A stretch of DNA of 53,210 nucleotides from Chromatiales bacterium (lineage in GTDB: Bacteria > Pseudomonadota > Gammaproteobacteria > JAGRGH01): positions 1 to 53,210 of the forward strand of contig JAGRGH010000024.1 in the NCBI GenBank assembly GCA_020445605.1, read 5' to 3'. Positions 15,590 through 24,372 of this stretch are shown here, piece after piece. Both the position numbers and the translations under genes were made by a program. The number at the start of each line of letters is the position of its first letter. The stretch's first letter is position 1. The notes beneath the pieces are model-generated. The model saw only the letters and a list, made by a program, of their open reading frames with translations, made no database searches and was not told the DNA's origin.

Positions 15590-17113
15590 ATCGTTCGCGC
15601 CAATAAGAAGCGGTGCAATGAGCCGCTCGACCGGCGCATAGTCATCGCTGAGTGCGGGCAGGTCCGCGAGTGCTGTTCCGATGCCACGCATGGCTTCGTC
15701 AATGCGATACCAGCCGCGCTCGATTCCAGCGCTGGCAACGAACCATTCCGGCCACGGTTGCGACTGGCGCGCGGCAATGACATAGGTCACGCGGGTCGGC
15801 TGCTCGGGCAAGGCATCCACATAGACCGCGGTCTGTGCAAAGACAATATCGAGCGACTTGAGAACCGCCTTCACGAGCTTCGGTTCGGGGAATGCATCCA
15901 CGACATTCAGCACAAACAGGCCGTCATCCGTCAGGCGTGAACGCGCAAGCTCGAAGAACTCGCGCGTGACCAGATGAAACGGCACGGCGACATCGTGAAA
16001 CACGTCGCCGACGATCACGTCGTACGGCCCAGGTTCAGCGGCCAGAACGCGCCGCGCGTCGTCGTGGACGATCTTCATGCCGGCGGAATCGAAGTACATT
16101 TGTTCCGACGCGATTTCCGTGACCGTCGCATCGAGCTCCGCGACAGTGATTCGCGACGCCGGGCTCTGCGCCGCGATGGCACGCGGCTGGGTGTAGGCCC
16201 CGCCACCGGCGAAAAAATAATTCAGCCCCTGTTCGTACCGTTCCCCGAACGACGCATGTACGAGCTCATCCATGGCGTGCACATAGGGCGCGATCAACAG
16301 CCGCGGTTCCTCCGCGTGATTGATGCTGTGCAGGAGATGATCGAGCACCATGCCGCGCGCCTGACCAAATGGCGCATCCGCCGAACGGTCGACCACCCGG
16401 ATGCAGAAATACGCGCTTTCCCGATCACAGGGCGCACGTGACGCGGACGCGCCCAGCATCGCCACGGCCACGGTCACACCCACGGTCACCGCCATCAGCA
16501 CGGGTTTCGACCGGCGCAGCAGCGGCAGCGCCATCAGAAACAGTGCCACCGCCGTGCCACGCACCACTGCATAGGTCCCGAAGGTCTGGATCAGCCAGTA
16601 GCCCGCCGCAAAGGTACCCGCGATGCTGCCGACCGCGGCCAGCGCATGCATGCGGCCGACGACGTGTCCGGTGCGTGTATCCAGACGCAGCGCAAGAGTC
16701 GTCAGCAGCGGCGTGACCACGCCGAGCAATACGGCCGGCATGAAAAACAGCAGGCCGGCAAGCAGAAAACCCGACGACAGCAGACTCAGACCACGTTCCA
16801 CGATGCCCGCCGCGACTTGGCCGAGCAGGGCAAGACTGAGCGCGCACCAGAGCCCCGCGAGCAACAGGACCACGGCTGCCGCGCGTTCGCCCGCGCCGCG
16901 ATCGGCCCAGACCCCGCCGATCCAGTTGCCGAGCGACAGGCCCGCGAGCATGACGCCGATGATGGACGTCCAGGTGTACAGCGATACGCCGATGTAGGGC
17001 GCCAGCAGGCGCCCGGCGACGATCTCCAGCACGAGCAAGGCACCGGAACTCAGCAGCACGATCAGCGCATACAGCACCAACCGGCCGCGGTGGGAATCAG
17101 AAGCAGACTGCAT
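15587..17113 (-). CDS. Membrane protein fused to a spermidine synthase-like domain
   Basis: This is a 508-residue two-part protein. The first half has about seven hydrophobic segments (LVLYALIVLLSSGALLVLEIVAGRLLAPYIG is the typical family start). The second half is a Rossmann-fold aminopropyltransferase/methyltransferase-like domain with FFAGGGAYTQPRAI, ITVAELDATVTEIA and YDVIVGDVFHDVAVPFHLV. Proteins of this type are widespread, usually called fused MFS/spermidine synthase, and their reaction is unproven. The ATG at 17113 has AAGGGG about 10 bases upstream; the frame is open further but begins with TTG. Confidence 0.85.
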   Translation of the reverse strand: MQSASDSHRGRLVLYALIVLLSSGALLVLEIVAGRLLAPYIGVSLYTWTSIIGVMLAGLSLGNWIGGVWADRGAGERAAAVVLLLAGLWCALSLALLGQVAAGIVERGLSLLSSGFLLAGLLFFMPAVLLGVVTPLLTTLALRLDTRTGHVVGRMHALAAVGSIAGTFAAGYWLIQTFGTYAVVRGTAVALFLMALPLLRRSKPVLMAVTVGVTVAVAMLGASASRAPCDRESAYFCIRVVDRSADAPFGQARGMVLDHLLHSINHAEEPRLLIAPYVHAMDELVHASFGERYEQGLNYFFAGGGAYTQPRAIAAQSPASRITVAELDATVTEIASEQMYFDSAGMKIVHDDARRVLAAEPGPYDVIVGDVFHDVAVPFHLVTREFFELARSRLTDDGLFVLNVVDAFPEPKLVKAVLKSLDIVFAQTAVYVDALPEQPTRVTYVIAARQSQPWPEWFVASAGIERGWYRIDEAMRGIGTALADLPALSDDYAPVERLIAPLLIGAND

Positions 17114-17319
17114 GGCGACGCGCCCCTTCGCACGCAAACTGGGCAAGGCCCGGGGCCGCGAGTATGCCGGCGATGCAGTCGGTTCGCTATGGAATTTTAT
17201 GGCCGTCCGGTGTTCGGCGATGGCATGGAATCAAACGCCACATGCACCGCCGACAGGGATCCCGCCAGGTCACCGGGGCGGCCGGGAAACCCGCGCGTGG
17301 TTCCGTCGGATTGCGTGGA

Positions 17320-17988
17320 CTAGCTGCGCCGAAGGTCGACCAAGCCCAGCCCCAGCAGCACCAGCATGAGACCGGCGATGCCGTACAGACTGAATGCCGG
17401 CACGGACCGGGTGATCGGCACCGGCACTGCGATCATCGCACCCGGCTGTCCGTCGAGCACGACGTTGTCCCACAGAATGAAGTCGCGGGCCATGACCGGG
17501 CCGGCGGTCGAGAACAGTTCGATCTGCGCGCTCATGGCGCCGCCCGGCGCCATGTAGCCGCTACGGCTGGTCAGCGCCCAGTTCGGAAAGGAAAAGTCGG
17601 TCGCCTGCACAGTATCCAGCGGCGCCCCACTGCAGTCGAGCGACGAAAACACGCTCAGCCGCACACCGTTCATCGAGCCCGCACCAAAGGACGACTGGGT
17701 GGAACTCTGTGCCGAAAAATCGTAAGAGGTGCCGCCGACGATCGTGACGCACTGGCTGAGCTGCATGGATTCGCCGTTATTCTGATCCATTGCCGCCGAA
17801 GGCGCCGCGGGCTGTCCGGTATCCATGCGCCAGGTGAAATTGCCGGTTCCGCTGAGGGTCCAGCCGTTGCCGGATACCGACGGGTCGGCGTCAAACTGCG
17901 GGTTTACCAGCAGGTTCGCTGCAAGAACAGGCGCACCCAGGACCATCAGGCCCAAGGCCACTAGGCATTTCGTGAAGAGGGAATTCAT
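17320..17988 (-). CDS. Exported protein with a CTERM-like sorting tail
   Basis: This 222-residue protein has a signal peptide (about 1-23, ending VLAA) and a beta-rich middle resembling carbohydrate-binding or choice-of-anchor domains (NLLVNPQFDADPS, then GNGWTLSGTGNF). Its C-terminus has the layout of a protein-sorting signal: VPAFSLYG, a hydrophobic helix, then DLRRS. This is close to IPTL-CTERM and PEP-CTERM tails but lacks their exact motif. It may be processed by an exosortase-like enzyme not encoded here. Start ATG 17988 is chosen over a GTG three codons upstream. Function unknown. Confidence 0.7.
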   Translation of the reverse strand: MNSLFTKCLVALGLMVLGAPVLAANLLVNPQFDADPSVSGNGWTLSGTGNFTWRMDTGQPAAPSAAMDQNNGESMQLSQCVTIVGGTSYDFSAQSSTQSSFGAGSMNGVRLSVFSSLDCSGAPLDTVQATDFSFPNWALTSRSGYMAPGGAMSAQIELFSTAGPVMARDFILWDNVVLDGQPGAMIAVPVPITRSVPAFSLYGIAGLMLVLLGLGLVDLRRS

Positions 17989-18112
17989 GCAGATCACCGC
18001 CCGGTTTATTGGTATTGTCGGCGGGGATTATTCCGCCAAACCGGCCACTTGCCAACGATTTTCTTGCTCGCGGGTCAACGATGGGCGTCCGCGAAGTCGG
18101 GCGCCCCGCCTG

Positions 18113-18132
18113 CGGCGGCAGGGAAGCCGCCG
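18113..18132 (-). terminator. Hairpin downstream of nasA
   Basis: A perfect 7-bp stem CGGCGGC / GCCGCCG (18113-18119 with 18126-18132, 6-base loop) lies 30 bases beyond the nasA stop in the direction of transcription. There is no T-run, so it is only a possible end of the nirB-nirD-nasA transcript. The surrounding 17989-18161 holds no gene. Confidence 0.35.
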
Positions 18133-18161
18133 AGGCGCTGGGCAAAGTCGTTTGAGTGGCT

Positions 18162-20372
18162 CTAGAACGCCCGCGCGGCGGCGTTCTGGGCTGCGGCAGC
18201 GGTCTGATCGGCGGCCGGCTCAATGCGCACGGCGCACTGCTTGTAAGCAGGCTGGCGGGAGTGCGGATCGAGCAGGCCAAGGGTCAGCCGGTTCACGCAG
18301 TCGTGGAAGTGAAACGGGATGAACACCATGTCACGCGGCACGCGCTGGGTCAGCTGCACGAGTACGACGGCATCGCCGCGGCGCGAGGTCAAACGAGCGT
18401 AGCTCATGTGCTCGATGCCGAGTTCGGCGGCGGCATCCGGGTTCATTTCCATATATGGCGTCGGACTGAACTTGTTCGCGTTACCGACCTTGCCGGTGCG
18501 CGTGCGGGTGTGGAAGTGTTCGACCACCCGGCCGGAGTTCAACCAGAACGGATAGTCGTCATCGGGTTTTTCGTTGTTGTCGATGAACGGCAGCGCGATC
18601 AGTTTTGCGCGACCGCTCGCGGTCGCGAACCGGCCGTCGGCATACAGGCGTTTCGTTCCACCCGAGGAATCGGCACCGGCCCAGTCCGACGGCTTGTCCG
18701 AACACGGCCACTGCATGCCGCGGTTCTGTTCGATCTTGTCGTAGCTCATGCCGGAATAGTCCAGCATGCGTCCGCGCGAAAGGTCTTTCAGCTCGTTGAA
18801 CACGCCTTCCGCGGTTTCGGGAAACACCGGGCCGCCGGTATCGTTGCGCAGCCGTTCGGCGAGCTGGTTGAAGATCCACAGATCAGGCTTCGAGTCGCCA
18901 TGCGGCGCGACGACATTGCGGATCAGGTTCACGCGACGTTCGGTGTTCGTGAACACCCCTTCCTTTTCCGCCCACACGGCGGCCGGCAGGAACACGTGGC
19001 TGTACTGATTGGTTTCGACATCCTCGTAGGCATCCTGCACGACCAGGAACTCGAGTTGCTCGAGCGTCTTACGGATGCGCCCGGTATTCGCCATGGAGGT
19101 CATCGGGTTCGTCGCGATCAGCCACAGCCCGCGAATCTGACCGGTCTCGATGGCCGGCAGGATGTCGGTCATGAACATGCCGCGCTTTTCCGGGAAGAAA
19201 TCCGGGTCCACGTTCCAATACTTGGCAATCTCCTGACGGTCCTGTTCGTTTTCGAGCGCGCGGTAGCCGGGCAGCCCGGAACACGAGGACCACTCGCGCG
19301 TACCCATGGCGTTGCACTGGCCGGTGATCGACAGCGAGGAGCCGCCCTCGCGGCCGATGTTGCCGGTGATGAGATTCAGGTTGTTGATCGCCACGACGCC
19401 GTCAGAGCCGTGCGTGGACTGGTTGATGCCCATGGTCCAGATCGTCATCGCGCGCCCGGCGCCGGCATAGGTGCGCGCGACATTGCGGATGGTGTCCTCG
19501 TCGATGCCGCAGACCGCCGCGGCACGCACCGGATCCCAGCGTTCGACCTCTTCGCGAAACGCCTCATATCCTTCGGTGTGGGCGTCGATGTAGTCGCGGT
19601 CCGCCAGCCCCTCCTTGAGGATCACATGCGCGATCGCGTTCAGCAGCACGACATCCGTACCGGGTGCGATCGGCAGATGCACGTCCGCATGCTGCGCGAA
19701 CATGGTCACGCGCGGATCGACCACGATGATTGGAAAGCGTCGCTTTTCGCGCGCCTCGACCAGGCGCCAGTAGATGACCGGGTGCTGTTCGGGGAGGTTC
19801 GAGCCGAACGCAAGCAGGCACTCGGTGTGCTCAAAGTCGTCGTAGCAGCCCGGCGGCCCGTCGGAACCGAACGAACGCTTGTAACCCGAAACCGCCGACG
19901 ACATGCAAAGCGTGGTGTTGCCGTCGTAGTTGTTCGTGCCGATCACGCCGCGCGCAAGCTTGCCGAGGGTGTAGAACTCCTCGGTCATGATCTGGCCGGT
20001 CGAGACAATCGCGAACGAGTCGCGACCATGCTCGGTCTGGATGCGCCTGATCTCGCTGGCGGTTCGTTCCAGCGCCGCATCCCAGCTTGCCGGCGCAAAC
20101 TTTTCCCAGCGATTCATGCGCATCAGCGGCGTATTGCCGCGTCCGGCAGTCTTGCGGAACAGCTCGTGTTCGAAGATGCCCTTGATGCAGAGCTTGCCGC
20201 GATTGACGTCCGCGTCGGCGACGCCGCGCGAGGCGACCGGCTCACCGTTGGCGTCCAGCCCGACCTCGATCGAACAGCCGGTGGAACAGTAGCCGCAGGT
20301 GGCGTACTTCCATTCGACCACACCCTTGTCGGCGATCTTGATCGGGTTCTTGTTCTTGCGTCCGAACAGCAT
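18162..20372 (-). CDS. nasA: Assimilatory nitrate reductase, molybdopterin catalytic subunit
   Basis: The cytoplasmic enzyme reduces nitrate to nitrite. The 736-residue protein opens with a [4Fe-4S] site C26-x2-C29-x3-C33-x28-C62. The molybdopterin domain follows, with C156 (NTTLCMSSAV) as the likely Mo ligand, and ends with the dinucleotide-binding fold (NSGRVVEHFHTRTRTGKV). The length matches ferredoxin-dependent NarB-like enzymes. It lacks the extra C-terminal [2Fe-2S] (BFD-like) domain of many proteobacterial NasA proteins, so its electron donor may differ. It is the last gene after nirB and nirD, 27 bases from nirD. Confidence 0.93.
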   Translation of the reverse strand: MLFGRKNKNPIKIADKGVVEWKYATCGYCSTGCSIEVGLDANGEPVASRGVADADVNRGKLCIKGIFEHELFRKTAGRGNTPLMRMNRWEKFAPASWDAALERTASEIRRIQTEHGRDSFAIVSTGQIMTEEFYTLGKLARGVIGTNNYDGNTTLCMSSAVSGYKRSFGSDGPPGCYDDFEHTECLLAFGSNLPEQHPVIYWRLVEAREKRRFPIIVVDPRVTMFAQHADVHLPIAPGTDVVLLNAIAHVILKEGLADRDYIDAHTEGYEAFREEVERWDPVRAAAVCGIDEDTIRNVARTYAGAGRAMTIWTMGINQSTHGSDGVVAINNLNLITGNIGREGGSSLSITGQCNAMGTREWSSCSGLPGYRALENEQDRQEIAKYWNVDPDFFPEKRGMFMTDILPAIETGQIRGLWLIATNPMTSMANTGRIRKTLEQLEFLVVQDAYEDVETNQYSHVFLPAAVWAEKEGVFTNTERRVNLIRNVVAPHGDSKPDLWIFNQLAERLRNDTGGPVFPETAEGVFNELKDLSRGRMLDYSGMSYDKIEQNRGMQWPCSDKPSDWAGADSSGGTKRLYADGRFATASGRAKLIALPFIDNNEKPDDDYPFWLNSGRVVEHFHTRTRTGKVGNANKFSPTPYMEMNPDAAAELGIEHMSYARLTSRRGDAVVLVQLTQRVPRDMVFIPFHFHDCVNRLTLGLLDPHSRQPAYKQCAVRIEPAADQTAAAAQNAAARAF

Positions 20373-20399
20373 GGGGCGCCGTGCTCCGTGTTTTCGCGG

Positions 20400-20729
20400 T
20401 CAGGCCACTTTGTCGAGTGCCGCGATCGAAAGCCGCACCCGACCGTTCTCGATCTGGACCGGAAATGCGTTCGTGCAACCCTCGTCCGGACCCTGCGCCT
20501 CGCCGCTGGCAAGATCGATCTTCCAGTTGTGCAGCGGGCAGGTCACGGTCGTGCCGTGCACGATGCCCTGCGACAGCGGACCGCCCTTGTGCGGGCACTG
20601 GTCACGCAGCGCGAACACGCGGTCATCGGTCGTGCGAAACAGTGCAATGTTCAGCGTATCGGACTTCACCACGCGCGAACCCAGGCGCGGGATGTCCTCG
20701 ACGGCACAGATGTCTATCCAGTTGGTCAT
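20400..20729 (-). CDS. nirD: Nitrite reductase small subunit, Rieske-type
   Basis: This 109-residue protein carries a Rieske [2Fe-2S] motif with CPHKGGPLSQG and CPLHNWKI in the NirD arrangement. It is the small subunit of NADH-dependent assimilatory nitrite reductase, in the cytoplasm. It starts 18 bases after the nirB stop and is followed by nasA, so the three genes form an operon reducing nitrate to ammonium. Confidence 0.95.
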   Translation of the reverse strand: MTNWIDICAVEDIPRLGSRVVKSDTLNIALFRTTDDRVFALRDQCPHKGGPLSQGIVHGTTVTCPLHNWKIDLASGEAQGPDEGCTNAFPVQIENGRVRLSIAALDKVA

Positions 20730-20747
20730 GATGATAATCCCCGGTTC

Positions 20748-23189
20748 TCAACCCGCCAGGCGGATCGGCGTGAACTCAGCGGCGTCGTAGCCCTCGGCAC
20801 GCTGTTTCCACGGGTCGATCTGCGCGTACAGCTGCGAATGCTTGAATCGCTCGTACAGCGCCCTGCGTTCCTCGGCGCTGTCGAGCAGGCGGCCTTTCAC
20901 ATAGCTCAGGCCCACGCGCTCGATCCACGGCGCGGTGCGTTCGAGGTAATGCGCCTCCTCGCGATACAACTGGACGAAGGCGCCGCAGTACTCCAGCGTC
21001 TCGGCCTCGGTCTCGACCTTTGCGAGCAGATCGGTCACACGAACCTTGATACCGCCGTTGCCACCGACATGCAGTTCGTAACCGGAGTCCACGCAGACCA
21101 CGCCGAAGTCCTTGATGGTCGCCTCGGCACAGTTGCGCGGACAGCCGGACACCGCCATCTTGAACTTGTGCGGCATCCAAGAACCCCAGGTCAGTTCCTC
21201 GAGCTTCACGCCAAGCGCGGTGGAGTCCTGCGTGCCGAAGCGGCACCACTGCGAACCCACGCAGGTCTTGCAGGTGCGCAGCGCCTTGCCATACGCATGA
21301 CCCGAAACCATGCCGGCCGCGGACAGGTCATTCCACATCGCCGGCAGGTCTTCCTTCCTGATGCCGAACAGGTCGATGCGCTGTCCGCCGGTGACCTTGA
21401 CCTCTTTCGCGTTGTACTTCTCCGCGACATCGGCAATCGCGCGCAGTTCATCGGGCGTACACAGGCCGCCGAACATGCGCGGCACGACCGAATACGTGCC
21501 GTCCTTCTGGATGTTGCCATGGGCGCGTTCGTTGATGAAACGCGACTGCTTGTCGTCGGCGTAGTCGTCGGGCCAGCGCACCAGCAGGTAATAGTTCAGT
21601 GCCGGACGACAGACGTGACAGCCGTCGGGGTTCTTCCATTCCAGAAACTCGCGCACCGCGGTCATGGATTTCAGTTCATGGTCGCGGATGGCGTGAATGA
21701 TCTCGTCATGGCTGTGCGTCGTGCAGCCACACAGGGGCTTCTTGCTGGGCGCGACGTCATAGCCATCGCCGACCGTGGAGGCCAGCAGGGCTTCGACAAG
21801 GCCGGTGCAGGAACCGCAGGACGACGATGCCTTGGTGTGGGCACGGACATCGTCGAGCGTGAACAGTCCCTTCTTGACGATCGCATCGACGATCTCGCCC
21901 TTGCATACGCCATTGCAGCCGCAGATCTCGGCACCGTCGGGCAGCGCCATCACGCGGGTCTTCTCGTCGCCGTGCCCGGCATCGCCCAGATCGTGCTGGC
22001 CGAACAGCACGGACTTGCGGAAGTCCGCGATGCTCGTGCCCTCGCGCATGAGCTGGAAGTACCAGCTGCCGTCGAGCGTGTCGCCATACAGCACGGCGCC
22101 CTCGATCTTGTTGTCGCGTACGACGAGCTTCTTGTAGACGCCGGCCGCGCTGTCCTGGACCACCAGGGTTTCGTCGCCTTCGGCCTCGGTGAAGCGTCCG
22201 GCTGAGAACAGATCGATGCCAGTGACCTTGAGCTTCGTCGAGGTGACGGAGCCTTCGTAGTACGCCGTGCCGTGATGCGCGAGATGGTTCGCGGCGACAC
22301 GTGCCTGTTCAAACAGCGGCGCGACCAGGCCATAGCACTCGCCGCGATGCTGCACGCACTCGCCGACCGCCCAGATGCGCGGATCGAAGGTCTGCATGGT
22401 GTCGTTAACGACAATGCCGCGCTCGCAGTGCAGGCCGGAGGCCTTGGCGAGTTCGATGTTCGGTCGGATGCCAACGGCCATGACGACGAGGTCAGCCGGG
22501 ATCTCCCGGCCGTCCCTGAAGCGCACGGCGGTCACGCGCTCGTCACCGAGGATGGCCTCGGTCTGCGCCTTCATCTCGAAGCTCAGCCCACGCGCCTCCA
22601 GCGACGCCTTGAGCAGGTTTGCGGCCGGCACGTCCAGCTGACGTTCCATCAACGTGTCGAGCAGGTGCACGACCGTCACGTCCATGCCCTGCTTGGCCAG
22701 ACCATTCGCGGCCTCCAGCCCGAGCAGGCCGCCGCCAATCACGACCGCATGCCGGTAACTGCGCGAGGCGGCGAGCATGGCGTCGACGTCCGCGATATCG
22801 CGAAACGTGATCACGCCCGGCAGGGTCGAGCCCGGCACCGGGATCACGAACGGACTAGAACCGGTCGCCAGAATCAGCCGGTCGTACGGCGTCTCGCTGC
22901 CGTCATCCGCGATGACCAGCCGCCGTGCGCGATCGATGCGCGTGACCTTGCGCCCCATCAGCAGGCGGATACCGTTGGAGGCATACCAGACCAGGTCGTT
23001 CAGGATGATGTCCTCGACGGACTTCTCCTGAGACAGCACCGGCGAAAGCATGATGCGGTTGTAGTTCGGATGCGGCTCGGCCCCGAACACGGTGATGTCG
23101 TACTGCGCAGCGTCGAGTTTGAGCAGTTCCTCGAGGGTGCGCACGCCGGCCATGCCGTTGCCGATGAGGATCAGTTTCTGTCGCTTCAT
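20748..23189 (-). CDS. nirB: Nitrite reductase [NAD(P)H] large subunit
   Basis: NirB reduces nitrite to ammonium with six electrons. The 813-residue protein has an N-terminal FAD/NAD module (GNGMAG at 11-16 and GGGLLGLE about 152-159), a BFD-like [2Fe-2S] region (CGCNGVCKG near 423 and CGSC near 458) and the sirohaem-[4Fe-4S] domain with ligands C643, C649 (CVGSQWC), C683 and C687 (SGCPRNC). The ATG at 23189 (MKRQKLILIG) is preferred over one four codons upstream, both open in frame. A consensus sigma-54 promoter lies 56 bases before it, pointing to nitrogen control. Confidence 0.96.
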   Translation of the reverse strand: MKRQKLILIGNGMAGVRTLEELLKLDAAQYDITVFGAEPHPNYNRIMLSPVLSQEKSVEDIILNDLVWYASNGIRLLMGRKVTRIDRARRLVIADDGSETPYDRLILATGSSPFVIPVPGSTLPGVITFRDIADVDAMLAASRSYRHAVVIGGGLLGLEAANGLAKQGMDVTVVHLLDTLMERQLDVPAANLLKASLEARGLSFEMKAQTEAILGDERVTAVRFRDGREIPADLVVMAVGIRPNIELAKASGLHCERGIVVNDTMQTFDPRIWAVGECVQHRGECYGLVAPLFEQARVAANHLAHHGTAYYEGSVTSTKLKVTGIDLFSAGRFTEAEGDETLVVQDSAAGVYKKLVVRDNKIEGAVLYGDTLDGSWYFQLMREGTSIADFRKSVLFGQHDLGDAGHGDEKTRVMALPDGAEICGCNGVCKGEIVDAIVKKGLFTLDDVRAHTKASSSCGSCTGLVEALLASTVGDGYDVAPSKKPLCGCTTHSHDEIIHAIRDHELKSMTAVREFLEWKNPDGCHVCRPALNYYLLVRWPDDYADDKQSRFINERAHGNIQKDGTYSVVPRMFGGLCTPDELRAIADVAEKYNAKEVKVTGGQRIDLFGIRKEDLPAMWNDLSAAGMVSGHAYGKALRTCKTCVGSQWCRFGTQDSTALGVKLEELTWGSWMPHKFKMAVSGCPRNCAEATIKDFGVVCVDSGYELHVGGNGGIKVRVTDLLAKVETEAETLEYCGAFVQLYREEAHYLERTAPWIERVGLSYVKGRLLDSAEERRALYERFKHSQLYAQIDPWKQRAEGYDAAEFTPIRLAG

Positions 23190-23244
23190 GAAAGATTCCA
23201 TAGCAATGCGCGGGCGACCCGCGGACGTTCTTCCCTGTCCCTGA

Positions 23245-23260
23245 AGCAACCGCCGTGCCA
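23245..23260 (-). promoter_or_regulatory. Sigma-54 (-24/-12) promoter of nirB-nirD-nasA
   Basis: On the minus strand TGGCACG GCGG TTGCT matches the sigma-54 consensus at every defined position. The -24 element is 23260-23254 and the -12 element 23249-23245, so transcription should begin near 23234, about 45 bases before nirB. The short leader contains a small CGCGGG / CCCGCG hairpin (23209-23223) and no terminator. A half-matching NtrC-like site (GCACCAA, from 23357) sits about 120-135 bases upstream of the start. Confidence 0.82.
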
Positions 23261-23438
23261 ACCGCACGGGCCGGCGGCGAATTCAGGGCGTGGGTAGACG
23301 CGCAGGCAGATGGCGACCTCGCGTCGCCCTGTTCCGGTGCATGTGGAATCACGGACGCACCAAACCGAGCATGCGTGCATGGCGCGCAGGCAAGAACACC
23401 GCAGCCGCCGTTCGGCAGCCGCGGCGCAGTCCCAGCGC

Positions 23439-24347
23439 CTAGCTGGCCGCCTTGCGGCGCTCGAACAGGCTTACCGAACCGGCCGGGGTCGGCGTTTCAG
23501 CTTGCTCCGGCTGGGCTTCCGACGTGGTGTCGGCTGCGGCCGGCGGAGGCGCACTGGCCACGGCGGCGACCTTGCGCTCGTAGAGGAAGCGCAGGACTTC
23601 CGCCCGCAGGTGATTGTAATGCGGGTCGCCGGCGAGTTCGACGCGATTGCGCGGGCGTTCGAGGTCCACGGTCAGCACCTGGCCGATCGTCGCGGCCGGG
23701 CCGTTGGTCATCATCACGATGCGATCCGACAGCAACACGGCCTCGTCGACGTCATGCGTAATCATGATCACGGTATTGCCGAGGCTTGCGTGAATCTCCA
23801 TCAGCGAGTCCTGCATGTGCGCACGGGTCAGCGCATCAAGGGCACCGAACGGTTCGTCGAGCAACAGCACACGCGGTTGCATGGCCAGTGCACGGGCAAT
23901 GCCGACGCGCTGCTTCATGCCGCCGGAAATCTCGCCCGGCCGCTTATGCATGGCATGTTCCATGTGGACGAGTTGCAGGTTGTGCTCGATCCACTCGCGC
24001 ATCTCGGCGCGCGTCTTGGTGCGCCCGAACACGCGTTTGACGGCCAGCTCGACGTTTTCATACGCCGTGAGCCAGGGCAGCAGCGAATGATTCTGGAATA
24101 CCACGGCGCGCTCGGGACCGGGCGCGTCGACTTCCTTGTCATCGAGAATCACGCCGCCACTGGTGGCCTGATGCAGGCCGGCGACGATGTTCAGCAGGGT
24201 CGACTTGCCGCAACCGGAATGGCCGATCAGCGAGACATACTCGCCTTCGGCTATGTTGAGGTTGACGTCGGTCAGCGCGACATACGGCCCGTTCGGGGTC
24301 GGAAACTCGATGCCGACCTGCGTGATGAGAAGATGATCCTTGATCAT
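23439..24347 (-). CDS. nrtD: Nitrate ABC transporter ATP-binding protein
   Basis: This is the ATPase of a nitrate (or nitrate/nitrite) importer of the NrtD/SsuB group. The 302-residue protein has Walker A GHSGCGKST (42-50), signature SGGMKQ (141-146), Walker B LLLDEP (161-166) and the H-loop THD. The C-terminal 45 residues are Ala/Pro-rich and probably disordered. It lacks the NrtA-like C-terminal domain of NrtC. SD GGAGG lies before ATG 24347. It follows the permease by 25 bases. Confidence 0.93.
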   Translation of the reverse strand: MIKDHLLITQVGIEFPTPNGPYVALTDVNLNIAEGEYVSLIGHSGCGKSTLLNIVAGLHQATSGGVILDDKEVDAPGPERAVVFQNHSLLPWLTAYENVELAVKRVFGRTKTRAEMREWIEHNLQLVHMEHAMHKRPGEISGGMKQRVGIARALAMQPRVLLLDEPFGALDALTRAHMQDSLMEIHASLGNTVIMITHDVDEAVLLSDRIVMMTNGPAATIGQVLTVDLERPRNRVELAGDPHYNHLRAEVLRFLYERKVAAVASAPPPAAADTTSEAQPEQAETPTPAGSVSLFERRKAAS

Positions 24348-24372
24348 GTTCAGTTACCTCCGCCCGCCATGC

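Noticed and set aside
18156-22205. Very long open frame (about 1,349 codons) on the plus strand
   Set aside because: It is antisense to nasA, nirD and nirB, whose cofactor motifs are intact. High GC content keeps the opposite strand open, and the translation has no recognisable domain.
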